A stretch of 64,000 nucleotides of DNA from Alistipes sp. (GCA_017465605.1 JAFTVW010000038.1:1-64000), one strand, 5' to 3'. Positions 8,267 through 17,344 are shown, numbered from the stretch's first letter. The notes: generated from the letters alone by a model not told the origin. Translations and numbers: made by a program.

Positions 8267-9364
8267 TTATCTCTTTTTGCTGAGTGCAATGTCTTTGAGC
8301 AGACGTACCGATACCGACACCACTTGCCTGTTGCCCCAACCCGTACCGTCGTACTGCATCGCAAAGAAGCAGTTTACGCGTACCGTATTGTCGAAAAACC
8401 AACGGTCGTAACCAATCTTTGTGATGTTGTAGATTTTCTCGGTAGTGCCATAGAATGACTCTCCTGCGTAGAGCTCTCCTCCATATCCGTTGGGGAATGC
8501 CTCGCTGCGGAATGAACGATAGTAGGGTTGCAGATTCTCTCCAATGTAGAGCTGCTCGTCGAGATATACGCCCCACTTGGCCATACGCATTTGCAACATT
8601 CCACCTTTGGGGCGGCGATACTTCTCGTCGTTGTCGCGGTCACGCTGGAATGTCTGGAAGTAGTGCAACTTTACGTCAAAATCGAAATATGCGTTGAATC
8701 TCGCTCCAACGTATGGGTCGAGTATTAGTTGGTCGTTCACGCAATCCTCGATGAGCTTGCTACCCGCGAAGTGGAACATCGAGAAGTTGTAGCCCGCATA
8801 GAATCGGCGATAGTAGTTGTCGATATAGTAACGACCCGACGACATAATGCGGAACTTCTCGCGTGATGCCTCCGAGTACATACCGCACCAGTCGGCTGAA
8901 ATCTCGGCATAGCCTCTGTCGCCCTTGTATTGCACCATCACACCCTGCACACGGTTGTCGTAGAATCGCATCGAGTCGCTCATCATCACATCGGTATAGT
9001 CGCCAATCATCTTTTCGCGTGAGAAGATACCAGCATATGCAGCAACCTTCTGATTGTCGAATTGGTAATATACCTGTGGGCGAGCCTTCGAGAAAGTCAC
9101 CGTGTTATTGCCGAAATCCGACCACAAATCCATACCCACCATCAGGCGGTTATACTTGTTCCACTCCACGCCAACGGTTGGTGTCAGTCGTGAACTGAAA
9201 AGGGTTTGCGACTCGCCGAATTGGCAGTCGATGTACTCGCGGTTGTCGAAATACATATCGAAATCGGCACCCACCAAGAGCTTCATATCCTCTTGTGCGT
9301 GGGCCGATGCAAAGGCCATCAATGCACCGATGGTCACTATGATATTGCGTAAAATATTACTCAT
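8267..9364 (-). CDS. Outer-membrane beta-barrel protein, unknown function
   Basis: 365 residues with a signal peptide (1-23, ...LMAFASAHAQ). The rest is made of alternating aromatic/polar strands such as LLVGADFDMYF, QVYYQFDNQKVAAYAGIF, YYRRFYAGYNFSMFHF and VKLHYFQTFQ. It ends with a beta-strand before a short Lys/Arg tail (VVSVSVRLLKDIALSKKR). This is the pattern of a transmembrane barrel of about 14-18 strands. No TonB plug or TonB box is visible. It is upstream of glnS with a 47-bp gap. I do not recognise a family name. A porin-like or adhesin-like barrel is possible but not shown. Confidence 0.7.
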   Translation of the reverse strand: MSNILRNIIVTIGALMAFASAHAQEDMKLLVGADFDMYFDNREYIDCQFGESQTLFSSRLTPTVGVEWNKYNRLMVGMDLWSDFGNNTVTFSKARPQVYYQFDNQKVAAYAGIFSREKMIGDYTDVMMSDSMRFYDNRVQGVMVQYKGDRGYAEISADWCGMYSEASREKFRIMSSGRYYIDNYYRRFYAGYNFSMFHFAGSKLIEDCVNDQLILDPYVGARFNAYFDFDVKLHYFQTFQRDRDNDEKYRRPKGGMLQMRMAKWGVYLDEQLYIGENLQPYYRSFRSEAFPNGYGGELYAGESFYGTTEKIYNITKIGYDRWFFDNTVRVNCFFAMQYDGTGWGNRQVVSVSVRLLKDIALSKKR

Positions 9365-9392
9365 AGAGAATGGTTGTTTTTATTTTAACACG

Positions 9393-9400
9393 CAAAGTTA
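9393..9400 (-). promoter_or_regulatory. Probable -7 element upstream of the 8267-9364 gene
   Basis: Minus-strand TAACTTTG fits TAnnTTTG and lies 28 nt upstream of the start codon. It forms a divergent promoter pair with the element at 9423-9430. No clear -33 box. Confidence 0.5.
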
Positions 9401-9422
9401 ATGTAATTCTCGCGATTTATAT

Positions 9423-9430
9423 TATATTTG
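9423..9430 (+). promoter_or_regulatory. Probable -7 element for the SpoU methyltransferase gene
   Basis: TATATTTG fits TAnnTTTG and would start transcription near 9437, about 36 nt before the ATG at 9473. No clear -33 box. Confidence 0.5.
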
Positions 9431-9472
9431 TGTAAGGAATCTTTCGAGATTTTCACCAAAAAATGAAGAATA

Positions 9473-10018
9473 ATGAGAAAAATAACCAATCAAGAGCTCA
9501 ATCGCCCCTCTGTTGAGGAGTTTGCTCAGATGTCGAGAATACCCGTCGTGGTGGTACTCGACAATGTTCGCTCGGCTCAGAACGTGGGAGCTTTCTTCCG
9601 TACGGGCGATGCCTTTGCCATCGAGCGCGTGGCTTTGTGTGGAATAACGGCTACTCCTCCATCGAAAGATATTCACAAGTCGGCATTAGGTGCTGAACTC
9701 ACCGTTGAGTGGAGCCATTATGCCGCTACCATTGATTGCGTGCGCGAATTGAAGTCGCAGGGCTATCGCATTTTGGCCATCGAGCAGGTGGAGGGTGCTG
9801 TGATGCTTGATGAGTTGCAGGTTGCCCCCGACTGTAAGTATGCCCTTGTCTTTGGCAACGAGGTGGCAGGCGTGGAGCAGTCGGTAGTTGACGAGTGTGA
9901 TGGAGCCATCGAGATTCCTCAGCTCGGAACAAAACATTCGCTCAATGTCTCGGTTGCAGGAGGTGTTGTGTTGTGGCCATTTTTTACTGCACTACGTCAC
10001 AGTGTCAGCCGTAAATAG
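9473..10018 (+). CDS. TrmH/SpoU-family RNA 2'-O-methyltransferase
   Basis: 181 residues making up a bare SPOUT methyltransferase domain that uses SAM bound in a trefoil knot. Motif 1 is VLDNVRSAQNVGAFFRTGDAF (about 28-48), with the conserved Asn and Arg. Motif 2 is ALVFGNEVAGVEQSVVDECD. Motif 3 is IPQLGTKHSLNVSVAGGVVLW. It has no N-terminal L30e-like substrate-binding domain, so it resembles the short tRNA/rRNA enzymes (TrmL/TrmH size) rather than RlmB. The RNA target cannot be read from sequence. The gene is transcribed divergently from the outer-membrane protein gene. It is followed by a 148-bp gap and panB, which has its own promoter-like sites. Confidence 0.92.
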   Translation: MRKITNQELNRPSVEEFAQMSRIPVVVVLDNVRSAQNVGAFFRTGDAFAIERVALCGITATPPSKDIHKSALGAELTVEWSHYAATIDCVRELKSQGYRILAIEQVEGAVMLDELQVAPDCKYALVFGNEVAGVEQSVVDECDGAIEIPQLGTKHSLNVSVAGGVVLWPFFTALRHSVSRK

Positions 10019-10082
10019 TAGCCACGCGTGTAACTAAAAACAAAATGGCTGCGGTAAATTTCGTTAAGATGTAAATTTTACC

Positions 10083-10090
10083 TACTTTTG
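10083..10090 (+). promoter_or_regulatory. Probable promoter element upstream of panB
   Basis: TACTTTTG matches TAnnTTTG. A near-consensus TTTC (10059-10062) is 20 nt upstream. A second TAnnTTTG match, TAAATTTG (10152-10159), lies only 7 nt before the panB ATG and would give a nearly leaderless mRNA. Confidence 0.45.
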
Positions 10091-10166
10091 CCACAATAAA
10101 TGGGTTGATGGTCTGCTCGATTGCGGGGCGTTCCCAAATAATAAACGATTATAAATTTGTAAATAT

Positions 10167-10982
10167 ATGTCAGTTGCAGGTTCAGTCAGAGCTGTTACGA
10201 CTCTGCGTTTAACCGAGATGAAACAGCGTGGCGAGAAGATCGCAATGCTCACTTCGTATGATTATTCAACCGCCAAGATTGTCGATGCCGCAGGTGTTGA
10301 TGTGATTCTGGTGGGCGATTCGGCCGCTAATGTTATGGCGGGCTACGAGACCACACTCCCCATCACTTTGGATATGATGATTTACCACGCTCGCTCGGTG
10401 GTGCGTGCCGTGAATCGTGCTTTGGTGGTTGTGGATTTGCCATTTGGTACATATCAAGGTAACTCGAAGGTGGCCCTCGATTCGGCTATCCGTATTATGA
10501 AGGAGACCGAGGCCGATGCCGTTAAGTTGGAGGGCGGAGAGGAGATTCTCGAATCGGTTGAGCGTATCCTCTCGGCTGGTATCCCTGTTATGGGCCATTT
10601 GGGACTTACCCCACAGTCGATTCATAAGTTCGGAACATATAACGTGAGAGCAAAGGAGGAGGCTGAGGCCGAGAAATTGGTGCGCGATGCACATCTTTTG
10701 GAGCAGGCAGGCTGTTTTGCTGTGGTGTTGGAGAAGATTCCCGCAGCATTGGCTGAGCGAGTATCGAAGGAGTTGCAGATGCCAACAATAGGAATCGGGG
10801 CAGGAGGAGCAACCGATGGTCAGGTGCTTGTCGTTCACGATATGTTGGGTATCACCAACGATTTTTCGCCCCGATTCTTGCGTCGTTATGCCGACCTTAA
10901 CGGCATTATGAGCGAGGCAGTCGCCAACTATGTGAGCGATGTAAAGAGCAAGGATTTCCCCAACGAGAAGGAGCAGTATTAG
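10167..10982 (+). CDS. panB: 3-methyl-2-oxobutanoate hydroxymethyltransferase
   Basis: Makes ketopantoate from alpha-ketoisovalerate and 5,10-methylene-THF, the first step of pantothenate/CoA synthesis, in the cytoplasm. 271 residues, family length. The TIM-barrel signatures are present in order: [19 protein letters not shown] (about 32-50), [21 protein letters not shown] with the Mg-binding Asp (about 53-73), [32 protein letters not shown] and the catalytic-Glu region ([10 protein letters not shown]). The last segment is [22 protein letters not shown]. The start at 10167 gives the usual short N-terminal extension before [11 protein letters not shown] 48-bp gap to the next gene on the same strand suggests cotranscription. 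Confidence 0.97.
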   Translation: MSVAGSVRAVTTLRLTEMKQRGEKIAMLTSYDYSTAKIVDAAGVDVILVGDSAANVMAGYETTLPITLDMMIYHARSVVRAVNRALVVVDLPFGTYQGNSKVALDSAIRIMKETEADAVKLEGGEEILESVERILSAGIPVMGHLGLTPQSIHKFGTYNVRAKEEAEAEKLVRDAHLLEQAGCFAVVLEKIPAALAERVSKELQMPTIGIGAGGATDGQVLVVHDMLGITNDFSPRFLRRYADLNGIMSEAVANYVSDVKSKDFPNEKEQY

Positions 10983-11030
10983 TTAGCACTAACAAACAAT
11001 AAGAATAAAAACCTGAAAACTATAATCAAG

Positions 11031-11753
11031 ATGCGTAAATTAGTTATCATACCTACCTATAACGAGATTGAGAATATCTCGGCAATGATTGACAAAGTCT
11101 TTTCATTGGAGGAACAGTTCGATTTGCTTATTATCGACGATGGTTCACCCGATGGCACTGCTGCGGTTGTGAAGAAGCGTATGGTGGAGTTCCCTGAGCG
11201 ATTGTTCATTATCGAGCGTTCAGGTAAGTTGGGCCTCGGTACGGCCTACCTCACAGGCTTCAAGTGGGCATTGCAGAACGGCTACGACTATGTCTTTGAG
11301 ATGGATTGTGACTTCTCGCACAACCCCGACGATTTGGTACGTCTGTATCGTACCGCAGTGGCTGGTAGCGATGTGGTAGTTGGCTCTCGTTATGTGAAGG
11401 GTGTGAATGTGGTTAATTGGCCAATGTCGCGCCTGCTGATGTCGTATTTCGCATCGGTATATGTGAGAATCGTTACCCGTATGCCTGTGCGTGATGCAAC
11501 GGCTGGATTCGTATGTTATTCGCGTAAGGCGTTGGAGACTCTGGATTTGGACGCAGTGAAGATGAAGGGCTATGGTTTCCAGATTGAGATGAAGTACTCG
11601 GCTTGGACGTTGGGCTTGAAAGTAAGCGAGGTGTCGATTATCTTCACCGAGCGTCAGGAGGGAGCGTCAAAGATGAGTGGCGGCATATTCCGCGAGGCAT
11701 TCTTTGGTGTGATGCAGCTCCCACTGCGTAAGATTCGTGCAAAGAGCCGATAA
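11031..11753 (+). CDS. Polyprenol-phosphate mannose synthase-like GT2 glycosyltransferase
   Basis: 240 residues of a single GT-A (family 2) domain. The N-terminus has IIPTYNEIENI. The nucleotide-binding DDGSPDGTA is at about 37-45. The acceptor/metal DxD-type site is EMDCDFSHNPDDL (about 90-102). LGTAYLTGFKWAL is characteristic of Dpm1-type enzymes, as is the RDATAGFVCYSRKALE segment. The family moves mannose (or glucose) from a nucleotide sugar to a polyprenyl phosphate at the inner face of the membrane. No C-terminal membrane segment is seen, as in Dpm1 without its anchor. The following gene (36 bp away) is a multi-membrane-span transferase of the type that would use such a lipid-linked sugar. 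The exact sugar is unknown. Confidence 0.85.
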   Translation: MRKLVIIPTYNEIENISAMIDKVFSLEEQFDLLIIDDGSPDGTAAVVKKRMVEFPERLFIIERSGKLGLGTAYLTGFKWALQNGYDYVFEMDCDFSHNPDDLVRLYRTAVAGSDVVVGSRYVKGVNVVNWPMSRLLMSYFASVYVRIVTRMPVRDATAGFVCYSRKALETLDLDAVKMKGYGFQIEMKYSAWTLGLKVSEVSIIFTERQEGASKMSGGIFREAFFGVMQLPLRKIRAKSR

Positions 11754-11789
11754 GTGAATGACCGAGAGTGACCGAGAGCAACGCAATTT

Positions 11790-13001
11790 ATGGAGAGTAA
11801 AGCAAAAGATATGGCCGAAGGCTCAAAGCTGAGTTTTTGGCAGAAAGTGGTTAAGTTTACGTCGAATCCGCGCAACCTGTTTGTGCTGGGTTTTGTCATT
11901 ATATTTGTGCTTACACTGTTGGAGTTTACGCGTGACCGTCACGGCAACTTCAAAATCTTTGCGCAGGCAACACAGATGTTTTGGCAGGGCGTGGCTCCCT
12001 ATGGCGATAATTGGAATGCTATGGAGCCTAAGTTGGACTATTTCCTCTACGGTCCTCTGTTCAATCTGATATTCGCACCGTTTGCTTTTGCTCCTCAGTG
12101 GCTGGGCCCGATGATGTGGAATTTGGCGAGCTATGTGTTGTGGTTTACGGCGATATTTACCTTGCCACGCTTTACGGTGGAGGAGAAGTGTCGCTCGTTT
12201 ATGTTCACCTTCCTGCTGCTTGCAACCACCCAACTCTCATTCCAATATAATGTGGCTGTCGGTGCTATGTTCTTGCTGACGTACAATGCGTTGGAGCGGG
12301 GCAAGACGTTTTGGGCAGTGGTGCTGATTCTTATATCGGGATTCACGAAAATATATGGTTTCTTTGCCATCGGATTGCTCTTGTGTTATCCTGCAAAGCA
12401 GTGGTGGCGATATGTGGTCTATGCTCTTCCTGTGGCTTTGTTGTTTTTGTTGGCACCTGCTGCAAGTGTCCCGTTCTCGGAGGTTCCTGCCTATTACGAT
12501 GAGTGGGTTACGGCTCTGCTCTCGCATAAGGATACCCGCACTTGGGTCACTATATTCTATATGAAACCGTTTGATTTGAAGTCGTGCCAGATGTATATTC
12601 AGGCGGGTGTGCTGGCGGCTCTGTTTGCGGGAATATTGTCGAATATGCGTTACCGCAATGTGCCATTCTATCGTATAGGAGCATTTGCTGTGTTGGTGGG
12701 TTATGTGATTCTGTTCAGCAATTCGAGCGAGCGTCACACCTACGTCATCTCGCTCATCGGATATATGATGTGGTATTGGGCAATGCACCGCGCGGGAGCA
12801 GTTACGCTATTTGATAAGGTGTTGTTTTGGCTTCTGTTTGCGATAGTTGTGGTGATGCCTGTCGATGTGTTGTGTCCTCCAAAGTTGATGCATCTGTTCT
12901 TCGATGCAACGGTCAATTTGTGGCTGCTGGTGGCAATGTGGATAAGGGTTTGCTATACAACCTTTGTAAAGATACCCGAAAGGTGCTTGCAGTTTAAGTA
13001 G
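11790..13001 (+). CDS. GT87 (DUF2029)-like membrane glycosyltransferase
   Basis: 403 residues with about 9-11 hydrophobic segments (first at about 29-45, FVLGFVIIFVLTLLEF). The extracytoplasmic loop after the first helix holds DRHGNFKIFAQATQMFWQGVAPYG, then YGPLFNLIFAPFAF, which is the layout of DUF2029/GT87 enzymes that use polyprenyl-phosphate sugars. Later motifs include SGFTKIYGFFAIGLLL and an SNSSERHTYVISLIGYMMWYW segment. It lies 36 bp after the Dpm1-like gene, consistent with a two-gene unit: one makes the lipid-linked sugar and the other adds it to an envelope glycan or protein. A perfect terminator follows at 13033. The acceptor is unknown. Confidence 0.8.
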   Translation: MESKAKDMAEGSKLSFWQKVVKFTSNPRNLFVLGFVIIFVLTLLEFTRDRHGNFKIFAQATQMFWQGVAPYGDNWNAMEPKLDYFLYGPLFNLIFAPFAFAPQWLGPMMWNLASYVLWFTAIFTLPRFTVEEKCRSFMFTFLLLATTQLSFQYNVAVGAMFLLTYNALERGKTFWAVVLILISGFTKIYGFFAIGLLLCYPAKQWWRYVVYALPVALLFLLAPAASVPFSEVPAYYDEWVTALLSHKDTRTWVTIFYMKPFDLKSCQMYIQAGVLAALFAGILSNMRYRNVPFYRIGAFAVLVGYVILFSNSSERHTYVISLIGYMMWYWAMHRAGAVTLFDKVLFWLLFAIVVVMPVDVLCPPKLMHLFFDATVNLWLLVAMWIRVCYTTFVKIPERCLQFK

Positions 13002-13032
13002 CCGAGTTATGCGAATTATAGGAAAAGAAAAA

Positions 13033-13065
13033 TGCGATAGACCAATCATCTATCGCACTTTTTTT
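13033..13065 (+). terminator. Strong Rho-independent terminator
   Basis: A perfect 9-bp stem TGCGATAGA/TCTATCGCA (13033-13041/13049-13057) with a 7-nt loop is followed by CTTTTTTT. It ends the panB-GT2-GT87 transcript. Confidence 0.92.
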
Positions 13066-13102
13066 ATGCTCGGTATTCTGATGTTGATGCCTGATATATT
13101 AG

Positions 13103-13124
13103 AGTGTAGCGAAGTACACTTTTT
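13103..13124 (+). terminator. Second small hairpin with U-tail
   Basis: AGTGTA (13103-13108) and TACACT (13115-13120) flank GCGAAG and are followed by TTTT. It lies 38 nt after the main terminator and just before the convergent gtrA-like gene, so it is a likely back-up terminator. Confidence 0.5.
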
Positions 13125-13131
13125 AATTACC

Positions 13132-13548
13132 CTATTGGAAGGTAAAGATGTAATTCATAAAGAAATTCCAGAATGTAACCACTCCCGTTGCAATCAACTT
13201 GACGAAGTAGAAGTTCCACTTAGCTCGGCCGTGCAACAGGTAAATCACAAAGTTGTTGATGGCCAAACCCACAAGTGAGAAGCCCACAAACCTAAAATAT
13301 TGCATCATAATATGTGGGTCGTTGCTGGCGAATGTCCACATACGGTTGAGTATGTAGTTTGATGTGGCGGCACAAGCAAATCCTATCGAATTGGCCACAT
13401 ACTTATTGAGCTTGAAAAACTCTTTGGCGAGGTATGTGATGCCGAAATCGACCACCACGCCCGAACCGCCAACTATGCAGAATTTCAGGAATCGCTCTAT
13501 GAGAGTTTGGTTTTGTAGTATCTCTTTAATCATAATCTTTGTGCGCAC
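13132..13548 (-). CDS. GtrA family membrane protein
   Basis: 138 residues with four predicted membrane helices: about 18-38 (FLKFCIVGGSGVVVDFGITYL), 51-68 (VANSIGFACAATSNYILN), 86-105 (YFRFVGFSLVGLAINNFVIY) and 116-134. GtrA proteins are thought to move polyprenyl-linked sugars across the inner membrane or help GT39/GtrB-type transferases. RMWTFAS, between helices 2 and 3, is a hallmark of the family. It follows the GT39 gene (13622-15376, upstream on the same strand) by 73 bp, which supports a lipid-linked sugar pathway. Start ATG at 13548. Confidence 0.9.
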   Translation of the reverse strand: MRTKIMIKEILQNQTLIERFLKFCIVGGSGVVVDFGITYLAKEFFKLNKYVANSIGFACAATSNYILNRMWTFASNDPHIMMQYFRFVGFSLVGLAINNFVIYLLHGRAKWNFYFVKLIATGVVTFWNFFMNYIFTFQ

Positions 13549-13621
13549 GTCGTTGTTGTGCCTTTATAAATAAATTCTCTCGCTATAATTTTTGTACTAA
13601 ATCACTCTGGTCGGGCTCTTG

Positions 13622-15376
13622 CTATTTGACCTCTGTTGTGAAAATCTCGCTGTTGTACCACGCTGGAATATCGCGGTGACGAATCGCGAATCCCATTTTG
13701 TATCGTTGCAGAGGCAGTTGCTCTTGGTCGGGGATTGTAAATTGACACTCCACCTCGACCTCTGATTTGGCTGGAATTGTGAAATTCTGAGTTAGCGGGA
13801 AGTAGCTGCAACGAGGTATGCGCCAACGCCAGCAAATAGCAAGCGTATGGGTCTTGCCGTCAACCTCTATATCGTAGGGGTACGGGTTTGAAATCTTCAA
13901 TTTGGCCGATAGCTTATCTCCAACGGTTAGCGTTTCGGGCAGATTGAAATCCTCTACCTCAATAGTGACCTTTCTGACGGGTCGGAATCGTGGCTCCACG
14001 ACATAATTGAATGTTCGACCATTCGAGAGCTTTACCGATTTTATCCTCTCCCTGCGCTCCTGCTCGGTGTAGTTTTCGGGATTGACATCGATAATCACCT
14101 CGCGGTCGATGAAACTATCGTCATCATTGCGGAACTGCCACTCCGAGGTACGGTGGTTGATGCTCGATTGGCAATATACCTTAGAGCCAGTGTAAAAATC
14201 ATATTTTGCTCCCGTAGTGTAACGGGTGTCCACAATCAGTGGGCGGCCATTAGCAGCCTTAGCCATCTCCGAGTATGAGCTTTGATTATTAAAGACCTCG
14301 GCACGAATACCTATGGGGTTAAACACCAGCACAAATTTTACCAAAATAATCAATCCATTCGTCACCCAACCCATTCGCATTACATATCGACGTGTACGAG
14401 CGTGGGAAATCGAATAGCTCCAAAGCAACCACACAAGTCCATATGTTGCCACGATGGTCCATTGAGGCTGAACCGAGCCACGCATAGCCGACAATCCAAA
14501 GAAGATGAAAAATGCCGCAGGATAGAGTTTAAGTGTGCGGGTTATGGGTGTCGAAGCTCCCACTTTGCGCATCGATTGCACCCATAGTGGCACAAAGAAT
14601 GGCGAGAAGACAACCAAAATGTTCACCACATAGTCGGTTATGTTCTCTATCTCGAATATGCTATTGCGGTCGGAGAGATGATATGCAAACGATACCCAAT
14701 CGTGCTGCCCCTGCCACATAAGGTGGGGTGTGATGATAGCCAATGCCACCACGCCACTCAGCGCTAGTTCGCCGATTTTCTTTGGGCTTTTGAGCAACCA
14801 TTTCACATTGGCAAGGAGTGCGAAAATCAGCACCAATGCTCCGTGATACTTGCTCAGAGCCAGCAGTCCGAGTGCTACGCCCATCATTAACCACGCAAAT
14901 CGCTTCGATTCGGTGAATAGCTTGAACGTAAGCAGGAATATCGCCGTAAAGAACATCAATGGCCCATCGGGTACTGCTATCAATCCATATAGTTGCAGAA
15001 TCAACATTGCTGATGAAATCATTGCATATAGTTCGCCGTCTTGTCGCGAAAGTGAGCGAGATGTAGCGACCGTATCTCGTATTATAATCCAGAAAATATA
15101 GAGATATAGCGGTTGCAGAATCGTAAAGAAGAATCTCACGCCAAGTTCTCCACTGAATATATGCTCTCCCAGCCACACAAGCAGGGCTGTCATAGGTGGG
15201 TGGTCGAAGTAACCCCACGCAAGGTTTTGAGCAAAGATATGGTAATATGCCTCATCGTTGGCAAGTTCACTCGCACCTGCCACTATAAGGTTTATAATCC
15301 ACCACGCCGCAAGCCAAAAGCCTACTGCTTGATTGGCCGAGAGTGCCAAATATTTCTCTTTAAGTTTTTGAATCAT
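13622..15376 (-). CDS. GT39-type (ArnT/PMT-like) glycosyltransferase with extra C-terminal beta domain
   Basis: 584 residues. The N-terminal ~370 are a multi-span membrane domain. The family hallmark in the first periplasmic loop is ELANDEAYYHIFAQNLAWGY (about 37-56), with the Asp-Glu pair and FDHPPM. Such enzymes transfer sugars from polyprenyl phosphate to lipid A, glycan or protein on the outer side of the membrane. From about 375 on the sequence is soluble: TRYTTGAKYDFYTGSKVYCQ, then a beta-sandwich-like region (KLSAKLKISNPYPYDIEVDGK...AKSEVEVECQFTIPDQ) that looks like a small carbohydrate-binding or Ig-like module, which is inference. ATG at 15376 is preferred to the GTG one codon upstream. 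It follows the GT2 gene by 26 bp. Confidence 0.85.
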   Translation of the reverse strand: MIQKLKEKYLALSANQAVGFWLAAWWIINLIVAGASELANDEAYYHIFAQNLAWGYFDHPPMTALLVWLGEHIFSGELGVRFFFTILQPLYLYIFWIIIRDTVATSRSLSRQDGELYAMISSAMLILQLYGLIAVPDGPLMFFTAIFLLTFKLFTESKRFAWLMMGVALGLLALSKYHGALVLIFALLANVKWLLKSPKKIGELALSGVVALAIITPHLMWQGQHDWVSFAYHLSDRNSIFEIENITDYVVNILVVFSPFFVPLWVQSMRKVGASTPITRTLKLYPAAFFIFFGLSAMRGSVQPQWTIVATYGLVWLLWSYSISHARTRRYVMRMGWVTNGLIILVKFVLVFNPIGIRAEVFNNQSSYSEMAKAANGRPLIVDTRYTTGAKYDFYTGSKVYCQSSINHRTSEWQFRNDDDSFIDREVIIDVNPENYTEQERRERIKSVKLSNGRTFNYVVEPRFRPVRKVTIEVEDFNLPETLTVGDKLSAKLKISNPYPYDIEVDGKTHTLAICWRWRIPRCSYFPLTQNFTIPAKSEVEVECQFTIPDQEQLPLQRYKMGFAIRHRDIPAWYNSEIFTTEVK

Positions 15377-15402
15377 CACTATCTGATGGTTAGAAATGGT
15401 TT

Positions 15403-16413
15403 CTATATCATATTATCAAATTTGTGTCGGCCAAGCATATAGCGCACAACCATCGAGCCTTGGTATATATTTCCCGATTCGGCGACTCTGCTACTTCGCA
15501 CCGCCTTGCGTTTCTTGCCAAGTTCTTTGTGCAGGGCAAAGAAATCACGATAAGCTCGGAGCGTTGCTGCTGCCAACTTCATCTCGCCTTTGAGCAGATA
15601 AATCAAAACAGAGAGCATATCGGCCAAAGGTCGCAAGATGGCAACTGTAAAGCGTTGCATTGTGGGGGCACACTTGTAGAGCATCGCAAGGTTGTTGCGG
15701 TAGTTGAGGTAGAGTTTGCCAGGTGACTCGTTGGGAAGTGTTCCACCCCCTAAATGATACACCACACTGCGAGGCTCCGACATTACCTTGTAGCCCGCGA
15801 GCTGCATACGCCAACAGAGGTCAATCTCCTCCATATGGGCAAAGAAATCTTTGTCGAATCCGCCCAATTTATGGAAAATCTCGGCTCGGCAACAAAATGC
15901 TGCACCACTTGCCCAAAATACCTCTCTTGGCGAATCGTATTGGCCCTTATCCTGCTCAATGGTTGAGAGTATTCTACCTCGGCATAGAGGGTATCCCAAG
16001 TAGTCGATGAAGCCACCCGCTGCGCCCGCGTACTCAAATTTGTCGCGCTCCACATCTGACAGGAGCTTAGGTGCTACGGCAGCAATTGCATCGTCCTGTT
16101 GTAGCATCTCAATCAGCGGCTCAATCCAGCCAGCTGTAACCTCGACATCGGAGTTGAGCAGAATGTAGTATTTGGCCTGAATCTCTCGTAATGCTCGGTT
16201 GTAACCTTCGGCAAAACCATAGTTTTTATCCAATCGGAGAATCTCAACCGAAGGATAGTTTTCTTGAAGGAAACTCACCGAATCATCGGTCGAGCCGTTG
16301 TCAGCAACCACAATCCTCGCATCGGTTGAGGTGTGCTTCACAACCGAAGGCATATAGTGCGCCAAGTGCTTCTGCCCGTTCCAATTTAGTATGACTACTG
16401 CTGTCTGCTTCAT
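15403..16413 (-). CDS. GT2 family glycosyltransferase (rhamnosyltransferase-like)
   Basis: 336 residues. The catalytic GT-A domain is at the N-terminus: VVILNWNGQKHLAHYM (about 6-21), VADNGSTDDSVSFLQ (about 36-50), LNSDVEVTAGW (DxD-like site) and FDKDFFAHMEEIDLCWRMQLAGY, which is typical of the wbbL/rhamnosyltransferase-like branch. A C-terminal region of about 80 residues has a hydrophobic stretch (FTVAILRPLADMLSVLIYLL) that may touch the membrane. I place the start at ATG 16413. An upstream in-frame ATG would overlap the acyltransferase and add unconserved residues. The acyltransferase gene ends 4 bp upstream, so the two are translationally close. Sugar and acceptor are unknown. Confidence 0.88.
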   Translation of the reverse strand: MKQTAVVILNWNGQKHLAHYMPSVVKHTSTDARIVVADNGSTDDSVSFLQENYPSVEILRLDKNYGFAEGYNRALREIQAKYYILLNSDVEVTAGWIEPLIEMLQQDDAIAAVAPKLLSDVERDKFEYAGAAGGFIDYLGYPLCRGRILSTIEQDKGQYDSPREVFWASGAAFCCRAEIFHKLGGFDKDFFAHMEEIDLCWRMQLAGYKVMSEPRSVVYHLGGGTLPNESPGKLYLNYRNNLAMLYKCAPTMQRFTVAILRPLADMLSVLIYLLKGEMKLAAATLRAYRDFFALHKELGKKRKAVRSSRVAESGNIYQGSMVVRYMLGRHKFDNMI

Positions 16414-16417
16414 CGGA

Positions 16418-17344
16418 TTAAAATTTTTGAGCGAGAAGTTCAGCAGGAGGAGTGTGCTTCCATCTGCGGTGCGACCAAATCCACATCTCTGGTGAACGGT
16501 TAATGTCGGCCTCCAACAATCGGGCATAACGCTCGGTTATGGTGTGGGGCTCAACCTCTTCCTTGCCGTCGTAAATCATAGTGAACGTGCCTTCGTAATA
16601 TCCAGTCTTGATTTTACGAGGCGAAAAATAATATACGGGGAGCGAATATTTCAGAGCCAAGACCTCGGCACCCTCATAAAACGCAGTCCATTGATGCAAG
16701 AACTTATACCAGTGGAAGTTGGGTCGTATGGTTGGATTTTGGTCGGCAATTAATCCCATAATCATAGGACGTTTGTCACGATTGTCAATGAAGTGTCGCA
16801 TCATACGTTTCATCGAAACCAACTCGACGTTGGTGTGCTGGCGAATACGCTTGTAAAGCTCATCGATAACGTGATTGCTTAATTCGTGATACACAGCAAC
16901 GAAGGTGTGGTCGGTGAATTTCAGGCTTACAATGCTACCCGACTCCCACGGGCCGTAGTGTGCTGTCATAAAGATTGCGCTTTTACCCTCGACGGCCTTC
17001 ATTGTGGGCTCGGCATTCGTGAATAACATTCTGCGGCGAAGTTCATCGTCGCTGCGACCCGATTGTCCCAGCGTGTTGATTATCTGCTCGGTTAAGTTTT
17101 TGTAGCTGTTAAGGCATATCTGATTGAGTTGTTTTTCGCTCTTTTCGGGAAACGAATTACGCAGATTGTGCATAATTACCTTGCGGCGATAACGTAGCAC
17201 ATAGGCCAAAATCAGATAGACAAAGCCTCCTATGATGTAGTGTCTGACAAAGTGGGGTAGTATGGCTATAAAGCGACACACAATCCACAATGTCTCCAAT
17301 TCAATGCGCTGCAAAAATGTAAAACTCGTATTTTCGTGGCTCAT
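16418..17344 (-). CDS. LpxL/HtrB-like lipid A acyltransferase
   Basis: 308 residues. An N-terminal hydrophobic segment (about 32-50) anchors it to the inner membrane. The catalytic HX4E motif is HYGPWE, in the AIFMTAHYGPWESGS segment (about 122-137). Further family blocks are GLIADQNP (about 195-202) and the C-terminal PEMWIWSHRRWKH. The family adds the secondary acyl chains to Kdo-lipid A, or acylates related lipids. Neighbours with glycosyltransferase and GtrA functions fit an outer-membrane lipid/LPS gene block. LpxL and ornithine-lipid-type acyltransferases are hard to tell apart by eye. rsmI ends 77 bp upstream. Confidence 0.88.
   Translation of the reverse strand: MSHENTSFTFLQRIELETLWIVCRFIAILPHFVRHYIIGGFVYLILAYVLRYRRKVIMHNLRNSFPEKSEKQLNQICLNSYKNLTEQIINTLGQSGRSDDELRRRMLFTNAEPTMKAVEGKSAIFMTAHYGPWESGSIVSLKFTDHTFVAVYHELSNHVIDELYKRIRQHTNVELVSMKRMMRHFIDNRDKRPMIMGLIADQNPTIRPNFHWYKFLHQWTAFYEGAEVLALKYSLPVYYFSPRKIKTGYYEGTFTMIYDGKEEVEPHTITERYARLLEADINRSPEMWIWSHRRWKHTPPAELLAQKF

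Noticed and set aside
10083..10166. Riboswitch or attenuator upstream of panB
   Set aside because: The leader is short and shows no terminator-like hairpin; only promoter-like motifs are seen.
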